From NCBI GenBank assembly GCA_041538185.1, contig JBGORM010000005.1, forward strand, positions 124,001 to 188,000: 64,000 nucleotides of DNA, given 5' to 3'. This document shows, piece after piece, positions 55,159-64,000 of this stretch (position 1 is its first letter; the number at the start of each line of letters is the position of its first letter). Below the pieces are notes generated by a model that was not told where the DNA came from, did no database searches, and worked only from the letters and a program-made list of their open reading frames with translations. Origin of the DNA: Melioribacteraceae bacterium 4301-Me (GTDB taxonomy: Bacteria > Bacteroidota > Ignavibacteria > Ignavibacteriales > Melioribacteraceae). The position numbers were made by a program, and so were the translations under genes.

Positions 55159-57518
55159 GTGAATATTTATCACATAGTAACCCAAACAAAAAGTTAATCG
55201 ATCATATAAATGGAGTTGTTGCGGGTGTAAAAAGAAGAACTGATTCAAAGGTAGCTGAGTTATCTGCTATCTTTCATGATATTGGTAAAATGAATCCATA
55301 CTTTCAAGAAAAACTAAAGACAGGTAAAACAAAACGGTATGCTAATCACTCGTATTTATCCGCTTACATTTTTTTATGCTATTTAAAAGAAAATTATAAA
55401 CAGGTTATAGATTATTTACATGGAAATGACAATTTAATAAGCTCTGTATTGGCATTAATTACACATCATCATGGGGATCTTCCTGATTTTCCCAAGATCT
55501 TGGATGACTCCGAAAAAGAAAAACTTAGTTCTTTTTTAAGTGAAGTGCTGAATCTTCCGGCTTCTGAATATTTGGACAAGTATTTTCCTCATGTTTCATT
55601 CAATCTTAATATTCCATATAAAGATATAATTTTGGATGATATATCTAACAAAATTTGTCTTATAACACAGAAATCGGAAAAGGATCCACTAAATTTTTTC
55701 TTTACAACTCGATTTTCATTTGCTTCATTAATCACCGCTGATAAAGAAGATGCTAGCAATTTTATATCTACTTCTGATTTAAGGAATTTTTGTAAGACAT
55801 TTAATAGTAATCTTAAAAACTATATTAGCAATTTTAGGAATGATAGCGAAATTAACAAGATTAGAACTGAGATTCGTGAGGAAGCAAAATTAAACATTAA
55901 AAGTCTTCTGGGTAAGGGTTATAGAATTTTTTCCCTTACTTCACCGACAGGCTCGGGCAAGACAGTGATACTTTTGAGTTTAGCTGGTGAAATTTTGAAA
56001 AGTAAAGGCGATTATCGAATCATATACGCATTACCTTTTCTTTCTATCACTGAGCAAGTGGAATCTATTTGTAACGACATATTTAAAGAGAATAGTAACA
56101 GTATAGTTAGGATTGATTCAAAAGCTGAGAATAAATTATTTGAAGTATACCAGAAAGAATTAGATGCAGACCCTCAAGCAAATAAAAAAATAATCAATGC
56201 CCAATTTGCGGATGATCTATTTGATCATCCTTTTATAATAACTACTTTTGTAAAAATATTTGAAACGTTGTTAAGTAATAAAAACTCAACTTTGCTTAAG
56301 CTTCCAAATTTTTCAAGAGCAATTTTTTTGATAGATGAGATTCAGGCTTTACCACCAAGACTTTATGGCTTTTTCGTAGCATTACTTGATATATTCTGCA
56401 AGAAATATGATTCTTATGCAATTATTTCTACCGCTACGATGCCATATTTTGAATTACCATCAAATAATAAACATGATTTAACAAAATTCTTCGGAAGTTA
56501 TACTGTACCCCCAGAATTAGTGTCATTAAATTACTTTAGTTCCAAAGTCTTTAACAGATACAAAATGAAAATAATCAGTGAAAAAATAGATATTGATAGA
56601 CTTGCTTCTCTAATAGTAGAAAATGATTCCTCTGCATTAGTAATACTAAATACTATTGAAGATACTAAATCATTGTTTTCTAAGTTGTGTGAACTTAAAT
56701 CAAAATTAAAATTAATTTTGTTAAATACTCATTTTACACCGTCAGATAGAAAGAAAAAAATTCGAGTTGCAAAATGGTATTTAAAAAAGAAAACAAAGGT
56801 CGTTTTAATATCTACTCAACTTATTGAAGCGGGAGTAGACATAGATTTTCCACTCGTATACAGAGACTTTGCACCAATTCCAAACCTTATTCAATCCGCA
56901 GGCAGAGGTAACAGAAATGGTTTAGTAAAAGAGGGTGCACAAATTGTTATCTTTCAATTAGTAAAAGGTGATTATGATAGGGCATCTTTAATCTATAAAG
57001 GAATGGATCGAGATATCTTATCTTTTTCTAAAATACTTTTTCTAATGAGTGATATTGATGAAGCTAGACTATTAGAAGTTCAAAAAAAATTTTTTCAGTT
57101 TACACAGCAAAATTTAATCTTTGGACAACATAATGGGACTGATCTGATTGATGAAATAAAAAAGATGGCTTTCGAAAAAGTTGGTCAATTTAAACTAATT
57201 AATGAAAGAGAATACGGAGAGGAGATACGGTATTATATACCTCGAAACAAAAATGACAACGAGTTTGAAATACTTGAGCGATTATATGAGGAATTACAAA
57301 ATATTATGTACAACGATTTTGAAAAGAAAAAAGTGAAATGGATTGAAATCGAAAATCAGTTGAAAAAAATGTCAGATAGAATTGTGCAGGTAAGAATAAA
57401 ATCAAAAGATGTTAAACCAGTCGCTGATAAAGACCCCTGCTTTCAAATTTATAAGTTGTCAACTGGATATAGTTCAGCAAAAGGGGTGGAATTATCAAGT
57501 ATTAATCAAATATTATAA
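55143..57518 (+). CDS. cas3: Cas3 nuclease-helicase (HD plus DExH)
   Basis: The 791-residue protein starts at TTG 55143 (or the adjacent GTG), behind a GAGGAGGAA Shine-Dalgarno within the cas5 end. The N-terminal HD nuclease has FHDIGK (H45-D46) and THHHGD (about 108-112). The SF2 helicase has Walker A SPTGSGKT (267-274), Walker B DEIQ (398-401), motif III STATMP and motif VI QSAGRGNRNG. By family it degrades the non-target strand after Cascade binding. HD and helicase are fused in the usual order, and the catalytic residues appear intact. Confidence 0.95.
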   Translation: MVVNLGEYLSHSNPNKKLIDHINGVVAGVKRRTDSKVAELSAIFHDIGKMNPYFQEKLKTGKTKRYANHSYLSAYIFLCYLKENYKQVIDYLHGNDNLISSVLALITHHHGDLPDFPKILDDSEKEKLSSFLSEVLNLPASEYLDKYFPHVSFNLNIPYKDIILDDISNKICLITQKSEKDPLNFFFTTRFSFASLITADKEDASNFISTSDLRNFCKTFNSNLKNYISNFRNDSEINKIRTEIREEAKLNIKSLLGKGYRIFSLTSPTGSGKTVILLSLAGEILKSKGDYRIIYALPFLSITEQVESICNDIFKENSNSIVRIDSKAENKLFEVYQKELDADPQANKKIINAQFADDLFDHPFIITTFVKIFETLLSNKNSTLLKLPNFSRAIFLIDEIQALPPRLYGFFVALLDIFCKKYDSYAIISTATMPYFELPSNNKHDLTKFFGSYTVPPELVSLNYFSSKVFNRYKMKIISEKIDIDRLASLIVENDSSALVILNTIEDTKSLFSKLCELKSKLKLILLNTHFTPSDRKKKIRVAKWYLKKKTKVVLISTQLIEAGVDIDFPLVYRDFAPIPNLIQSAGRGNRNGLVKEGAQIVIFQLVKGDYDRASLIYKGMDRDILSFSKILFLMSDIDEARLLEVQKKFFQFTQQNLIFGQHNGTDLIDEIKKMAFEKVGQFKLINEREYGEEIRYYIPRNKNDNEFEILERLYEELQNIMYNDFEKKKVKWIEIENQLKKMSDRIVQVRIKSKDVKPVADKDPCFQIYKLSTGYSSAKGVELSSINQIL

Positions 57519-57632
57519 TAATATAATCGACACTTGCATTCGATTACGAAAACCAATTAAAATAATTACAGAGTAGCAAAGCTCGTATATCTTTATTTTG
57601 TTGGAATTTATATTATCATTACCTATATTTTG

Positions 57633-57659
57633 TAATAGATAGAACACATTATTCTATTA
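57633..57659. promoter_or_regulatory. Candidate operator of the AbiE operon
   Basis: The inverted repeat TAATAGA-N13-TCTATTA lies about 20 nt before the AbiEi start. AbiEi antitoxins characterised elsewhere repress their own promoter by binding inverted repeats, so this is a plausible site, but it is not tested. Confidence 0.4.
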
Positions 57660-57679
57660 TAAACTATAATTAGGTAAAA

Positions 57680-58450
57680 ATGAGCGGACTATTAAAATTA
57701 TTTGCAGAAAAAGAGTTGTTCACTTTTGACCAGGCTTTGCAATATTCTACAACATCAAAAGCAAGTTTATCGCGGTTGCTTAATAAATATATTAACCAAA
57801 ACAAAATACTTAAGATAAGAAATGGACTTTATTATTTAATCCCATTTGGTAAATCTACCGTTACTCCTAATCCTTATAAAATAGCTGCTTCACTAACTAC
57901 TGATTATTATCTGGCGTATCACACTGCATTGGAATTACATGGAGTAGCTTATACAACTTTTAATATTAAATACATTGCTGCAAAAAAATTATTTAAACCT
58001 TTTTTCTATAATGAAATAACTTACCAATCAACCAAAGCAATAAATGACAATCTTAATACTGGAATAGTAGAGCTGTTGATTGATAATCTTTTGGTAAAAG
58101 TATCTGACCGAGAAAGAACATTAATTGATTGCTTAGATAGAATGAATTACTGCGGTGGTATCGAGGAAACAATAAAAAGTCTACGCAACTTTCCGTCTGT
58201 AAATTTTAATAACTTATATAAATACTTAACTAAACTTAATCGTAAAATATTATTCTCAAAAACCGGCTGGCTACTTCAACTATTGCAAGATAGATGGAAC
58301 GTAGAAAACAAATTCTTAGATAAATTGAAGCGACATGTATCCAAACGTCCTATGTACCTTTATAACTTGGAAGGATTTGAATATAAGTACAACTCTTTTT
58401 GGAATTTGATGATCCCTTCCAACATCAACAACATGTTAAAGGGAGTATAA
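57680..58450 (+). CDS. AbiEi-type antitoxin / transcriptional regulator
   Basis: The 256-residue protein has an N-terminal winged-helix domain (FTFDQALQYSTTSKASLSRL; LKIRNGLYYLIPFG) and then the AbiEi domain (YYLAYHTALELHGVA; LLIDNLLVKVSDRERTLIDC). It is the antitoxin of type IV AbiE systems, where it represses its own operon and counters the AbiEii toxin. The toxin TTG start is 1 nt after its stop. It lies between two cas operons, 161 nt after cas3, with a candidate inverted-repeat operator upstream. Confidence 0.92.
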   Translation: MSGLLKLFAEKELFTFDQALQYSTTSKASLSRLLNKYINQNKILKIRNGLYYLIPFGKSTVTPNPYKIAASLTTDYYLAYHTALELHGVAYTTFNIKYIAAKKLFKPFFYNEITYQSTKAINDNLNTGIVELLIDNLLVKVSDRERTLIDCLDRMNYCGGIEETIKSLRNFPSVNFNNLYKYLTKLNRKILFSKTGWLLQLLQDRWNVENKFLDKLKRHVSKRPMYLYNLEGFEYKYNSFWNLMIPSNINNMLKGV

Positions 58451-58451
58451 T

Positions 58452-59372
58452 TTGCAAGCCTATACCAGCAGTCAACTTGAAAATACACCTTTTGGTCATC
58501 TCCATATTGTTGAAAAGGTATTGCGCATGATTAAACTTCTTGAGGAAATCAATCGCTCCGATTTTCTTATGAAGTCGCTGGCTCTCAAAGGCGGAACGGC
58601 ACTTAATCTTATTTATTGGGACCTTCCACGTTTGTCTATAGATCTTGACTTCAATTACGTCGGTCAGATTGAAAAAGATAAAATGCTCAACGATAGAAAC
58701 AAAATAACTGACCTCATTTTTAACATAGCTTCTTTTCTAGGTTACTCATTCAACCATCAAAAAGATAAATATGCTCAAGATCGATTTATATTATCTTATG
58801 ATAAATTCAATGGTGGTAATGAAACAATAGAAATTGAAATTAACTATATGCTTCGTGTTCCTCTATTCGCCCCGAAAAAAAATAAGCCCAAAATAATATT
58901 GAATAAATTCCATATACCTTCAGTTGTTTCTTTATCTTTTGAAGAGATAGCTGCAAGTAAATTTACTGCTCTCTTGTTTCGTGCAACTCCTCGCGATTTA
59001 TTTGATGCCGTCGAAATTGTGAAAAGTAAAAGCATGTTAAAATATAGACTTCTTAAATCTGCTTTCATTTTTTATTGCTCTATTCAAAGTGATAATTTTG
59101 AGAAAATCACACAAAAATTGTATAGAAGAATTTCAAATCACGAAATAAAAACTAATTTACTTCAAACATTGAGAAGGGGTGTTCACTTTAAACTGAAAAC
59201 AGCTTTTGAAATCTTAGATCCTTTTATCGATAGACTACTTAGATTTAACAAAAAAGAAAATTTATATTTAACGCTTTTCTCAAATAAGGAATTTAAACCC
59301 GAACTTTTATTCAAGGATAATATTAAAAAGATTAAAAACCACCCTCGTGTTCCTTGGTTATTCGAAAAATAA
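58452..59372 (+). CDS. AbiEii-type nucleotidyltransferase toxin
   Basis: The 306-residue protein of the AbiEii/MenT-like family uses a TTG start with a GGGAG Shine-Dalgarno 8 nt upstream. Its nucleotidyltransferase core is LALKGGTALNLIYWDL with LSIDLDF (D64, D66) as metal ligands, and the later conserved Lys/Asp region is EEIAASKFTALLFRATPRDLFD. By family it uses a nucleotide to block growth (MenT toxins modify tRNA acceptor ends). Its partner is the AbiEi gene immediately upstream. Confidence 0.93.
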   Translation: MQAYTSSQLENTPFGHLHIVEKVLRMIKLLEEINRSDFLMKSLALKGGTALNLIYWDLPRLSIDLDFNYVGQIEKDKMLNDRNKITDLIFNIASFLGYSFNHQKDKYAQDRFILSYDKFNGGNETIEIEINYMLRVPLFAPKKNKPKIILNKFHIPSVVSLSFEEIAASKFTALLFRATPRDLFDAVEIVKSKSMLKYRLLKSAFIFYCSIQSDNFEKITQKLYRRISNHEIKTNLLQTLRRGVHFKLKTAFEILDPFIDRLLRFNKKENLYLTLFSNKEFKPELLFKDNIKKIKNHPRVPWLFEK

Positions 59373-59477
59373 AATCTATTTCCTGAGTTAGATGTGAAAT
59401 TTTCACTTTATCATCCATTATAAACAAATTGTTAAAAGAACAGAATATGAATTGTACTGATTAGCATTGAATAAAAA

Positions 59478-59558
59478 CCGTGTAAATCCGTGTTGTCCGT
59501 GTTCTAAAAGCGTGGAGATAGAACACGGATTACGCGGATGACGCGGATTAGCACGGAT
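59478..59558. repeat. Palindromic repeat, copy 4
   Basis: This ~81-bp inverted repeat nearly matches copy 3, sharing the centre TCTAAAAGCGTGGAGATAGA and the arm ACACGGATTACGCGGATGAC. It ends about 20 nt before the second operon's cas6 ATG, with AAGGAGGT between. Confidence 0.92.
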
Positions 59559-59577
59559 AAAAAAATAAGGAGGTAAA

Positions 59578-60285
59578 ATGAGGTTAACACTTGATTATGA
59601 AATAACTCCCGATGTAATTCCCAAAAATTATGGTCGTGGATTTATTTCTCTAATTAAAAAACTTATTGAAGAAACGGATCCATTACTTTTCAATTGTTAT
59701 TATAATCAACACAAATTAAAACCTTTCACTTTCGGAACATATTTCCCTGAGCTGCAAGGGAATGAAGGCGACAAGTTAAATGTTGGAAAAATTGTTAAAG
59801 TAAATTTTTCTACGTCTTCAATTCAACTTGCAACAAATATTTACAATGGATTTTTGAAAGTGAAAGAGCATACCTGGCAAAACAACGGAAGCTCAATTAA
59901 TTTCAGACCGTTGAGAGCTTACCTCCAGTCGAATAAAAAAATTAACAAAGAAAAGATTGTTGTAAAAACACTTTCGCCGTTACTTGTTAATAATATAGGG
60001 GATTCCAACAAATTTTTGCTGCCAGGTGAAGAAGGATTTTTAGAAGGATTGGAATTTTCAGTCCGTGAATGTGCAAAAGAATTTTTGTGTGACGATTCTA
60101 ATTTTCCGTTTGAGTTTGAGGTAAAGGCATGGAAAAGAAGAGTTCTTTATCATTACAAAAAAATGCCAAGTACAACTGGAATGTTTACAATTAAATCCAA
60201 ACCTGAGATACTCCAAATGATTTACGATGTTGGACTTGGAGTTCACCGCTCTCAAGGTTTCGGAATGCTGGAGGTGGTGGGATGA
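59578..60285 (+). CDS. cas6: Cas6 of second (Cst-type) operon
   Basis: The 235-residue Cas6 starts MRLTLDYEITPDVIPKNYGR. Candidate catalytic H45 is in CYYNQHKLKPFTFG, the position expected for Cas6. It ends with the glycine-rich loop GLGVHRSQGFGMLEVVG. The AAGGAGGT Shine-Dalgarno lies just after palindromic repeat copy 4. It overlaps the cst1 start by 4 nt. It is not a close copy of either other Cas6 in the window, so each operon carries its own processing enzyme. Confidence 0.93.
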   Translation: MRLTLDYEITPDVIPKNYGRGFISLIKKLIEETDPLLFNCYYNQHKLKPFTFGTYFPELQGNEGDKLNVGKIVKVNFSTSSIQLATNIYNGFLKVKEHTWQNNGSSINFRPLRAYLQSNKKINKEKIVVKTLSPLLVNNIGDSNKFLLPGEEGFLEGLEFSVRECAKEFLCDDSNFPFEFEVKAWKRRVLYHYKKMPSTTGMFTIKSKPEILQMIYDVGLGVHRSQGFGMLEVVG

Positions 60286-61403
60286 GTGAAGAAAAAAATG
60301 TAATAACTCTTTATCCTTCTAATTGGCTGTATAATGCTAGTGTAATCGGTTTTATCAATTCTGTTGAAACCGTTGAAAAAGAAATTGATATAAAAAATTC
60401 TTTAAAAAATACCGGTGCAGTAATCTTAGATTTACCTCTTTTTAGTATGTTAAATATAAAAACCAGGTATTTCGATGAAAATAAGGATAGTCGCGTTTCA
60501 TCAATTTATAGAAATGCAGTATATCGTAATTATTTAACCACCGAAGATGAAAAAGTACTTTTTTATGACTTTGTCAAATCATTAGATAGAGTTAAGCAAG
60601 GTGATAATTGTGATTTTTGCAATAATGGATATTTCTTAACAAATGAAGATTCAACAAGAATAAATAACAAGCAGAAAAGTGATAAAAAATTTCTAAGTAG
60701 AATAACAAATTTTAATTTTGTTCATAACCAAGATTTAGGCCCAGCACCAGAAAAATTTCCAAATTCATATTGGAATAACAACCACGGAATTAAAATCTGT
60801 CATTTATGCAGTTTCTTAGAAATTCATCATCATTTGGCAATTACAAAACTTACAAATTTATCTCAAGTCTTTATTAACGTACCCTCTTTTCGCCTGATGT
60901 ACGACTTGAATAAACTTGTAAAAGAATTGTATGGCAATTCATCCCAAGAAGAGAATAAAAAAATTAGAGAGATACTTGCTACTACAATAATTGAATACAC
61001 AAGAAAAATACAGAGTGTTCTTGGTGTTTGGACAACTATGAATATTGAAATTGTACACAAGTATAAAATCAAAAATGACAAAGGAAAGTTAGAAGATAGG
61101 ATTGAGTTCTTTTCGCTGCCATCGGATGTAATAAAAATAATATCTGATAGAAATATTTCTAATATTTTATCTGATTTAGCAGAATTTAAAATTTTAAATA
61201 TAGTTTTAGATGAGAAGTTTTCTTTCTTAACTGAGATAGGATACAAACTATTGCGAGAGGGTACAAAAGACTATAATAACAGAAATGAAAAATTTATAAG
61301 TAGTATTCTTTACCAACCGAAGAACCAATATAATCCTACCTCAACCGCAAACAAAATATTGAAATTATATTCGTTGATTGAAGATAAATTAAAAAGGAAT
61401 TAG
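60282..61403 (+). CDS. cst1: Cas8 of Cst1 type (CXXC-CXXC protein), shorter than usual
   Basis: This 373-residue protein has the two paired-cysteine motifs of Cst1: C110-DF-C113 and C173-HL-C176, a likely split zinc finger, followed by FLEIHHHLAITKL. It lacks the final small-subunit-like helical region that full-length Cst1 proteins carry; that region appears in the next gene. By family it is the large subunit that binds PAM and contacts Cas5 in I-B (Tneap-type) Cascade. The start overlaps cas6 by 4 nt. Confidence 0.87.
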   Translation: MSEEKNVITLYPSNWLYNASVIGFINSVETVEKEIDIKNSLKNTGAVILDLPLFSMLNIKTRYFDENKDSRVSSIYRNAVYRNYLTTEDEKVLFYDFVKSLDRVKQGDNCDFCNNGYFLTNEDSTRINNKQKSDKKFLSRITNFNFVHNQDLGPAPEKFPNSYWNNNHGIKICHLCSFLEIHHHLAITKLTNLSQVFINVPSFRLMYDLNKLVKELYGNSSQEENKKIREILATTIIEYTRKIQSVLGVWTTMNIEIVHKYKIKNDKGKLEDRIEFFSLPSDVIKIISDRNISNILSDLAEFKILNIVLDEKFSFLTEIGYKLLREGTKDYNNRNEKFISSILYQPKNQYNPTSTANKILKLYSLIEDKLKRN

Positions 61404-61405
61404 CT

Positions 61406-61885
61406 ATGGAAGAAAAATTAGAAATCCTAAATAAGCAATTGAAAGATTGCCAGCCCGTTCTCAAAGATTTTGAGAACTATTATAACGAACTCAATCAAAA
61501 ATATGAAGAGTTCCAAAAACTAATTGAGTATGCTGCCGAACTCAAAAAAGATGAAAAGGAATTTGAAAATCTTTACAAACGAGTTGCAGGAAGAAATGCT
61601 TCGAGTTTAGTTGATAATCTTACCAGAAAAGGATATGCATTAAAAAAAGAACTAGGAGATGCATTTGAAAACATGGGCTATCGTTTGCTTGAGCAAGCTA
61701 GAGCTGGTAAAAAAGATGATGTTTACTATGGTATACTTAGGATATTTGTAGCAAACAAAAGGAAATTTCCGGATGAATTAGTAGAAGTATTCAAACCGAT
61801 ATACTCTGAGGAAATGTTCAAAGTATTCATCTTCTCTTTTTTAAGCGGAATAATCGGGAAAGAAAAACAATTAGAAAATAATTAA
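61406..61885 (+). CDS. Candidate separately encoded Cas small subunit (Cas11-like)
   Basis: This 159-residue, all-helical protein has its own Shine-Dalgarno (AAAGGA) and begins 2 nt after the cst1 stop. The N-terminal half is a long coiled coil (ELNQKYEEFQKLIEYAAELK). The second half, NMGYRLLEQARAGKKDDVYY through DELVEVFKP to FLSGIIGKE, resembles my memory of the helical C-terminus of full-length Cst1/Cas8 (AYRLLNA... RIYMS... FLAGL). I infer a Cas8 split, with this gene serving the Cas11 role of bridging the Cas7 filament and non-target strand. Alternative: an unrelated accessory protein. Confidence 0.75.
   Translation: MEEKLEILNKQLKDCQPVLKDFENYYNELNQKYEEFQKLIEYAAELKKDEKEFENLYKRVAGRNASSLVDNLTRKGYALKKELGDAFENMGYRLLEQARAGKKDDVYYGILRIFVANKRKFPDELVEVFKPIYSEEMFKVFIFSFLSGIIGKEKQLENN

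Positions 61886-64000
<2,115 letters not shown>

Overview
The window is AT-rich bacterial chromosome. It most likely comes from the Ignavibacteria or another Bacteroidota/Chlorobi-group lineage. The best evidence is four secreted proteins ending in type IX secretion (T9SS) sorting domains, three of them with the NYPNPFN signature, together with outer-membrane assembly genes (BamD, LolA-like carrier, two small beta-barrel proteins), Lgt and a seven-haem membrane cytochrome. No rRNA, tRNA or CRISPR array was recognised, and taxonomy below phylum is an inference.

Layout. 1-7.3 kb (minus strand) holds a sigma-54 response regulator cut by the window edge, its HAMP-PAS sensor kinase, a 39-residue membrane peptide, an rRNA methyltransferase, a TolB-like propeller protein and lgt. 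7.8-10.2 kb (plus) is a NarX/NarL-type two-component pair followed by an unknown membrane protein. 10.2-17.4 kb (minus) contains ccmB-ccmA behind a T9SS metalloprotease and an FG-GAP repeat protein, then a thioesterase, bamD and a small secreted protein. 17.8-38 kb is housekeeping: a PLP decarboxylase, sucC, yceI, a LolA-like protein, an ABC-2 exporter, a YbaK editing protein, an aminotransferase-pckA pair, radA, an MlaF-like ATPase, the multihaem cytochrome, a C39-like protease, an M48 protease and a NagZ-like enzyme. 38.3-46.7 kb (minus) is a surface-protein region. It has two T9SS cargo genes that share an apparently identical 3' end and terminator, two beta-barrel proteins, and an 1,808-residue modular adhesin with a predicted Cys-Gln thioester domain.

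47-64 kb (plus) is an accessory defence region. It begins with a stand-alone cas6, a WYL regulator and a SpoVG-family gene. A GxxExxY nuclease-fold gene and a HIRAN gene follow, embedded among copies of an ~80-90 bp palindromic repeat. A complete type I-B interference operon comes next (cas6-cas8b/csh1-cas7/csh2-cas5-cas3), then an AbiEi/AbiEii toxin-antitoxin pair. A second interference operon of the Cst (Tneap-like) I-B branch (cas6-cst1-small gene-cst2-cas5...) runs off the window end. Three different Cas6 proteins are present, and no cas1, cas2 or cas4 is seen.

How they fit together: each cas operon could make its own crRNA-guided Cascade. Cas6 would process the transcript, Cas8/Cas7/Cas5 would form the complex, and Cas3 would degrade DNA; in the second operon Cas3 must lie beyond the edge or be shared. 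The 159-residue gene between cst1 and cst2 looks like the small-subunit (Cas11-like) part of Cas8 carried as a separate gene. A copy of the palindromic repeat sits just upstream of each operon's cas6, which suggests that the repeats mark past insertions or act in the leader RNAs.
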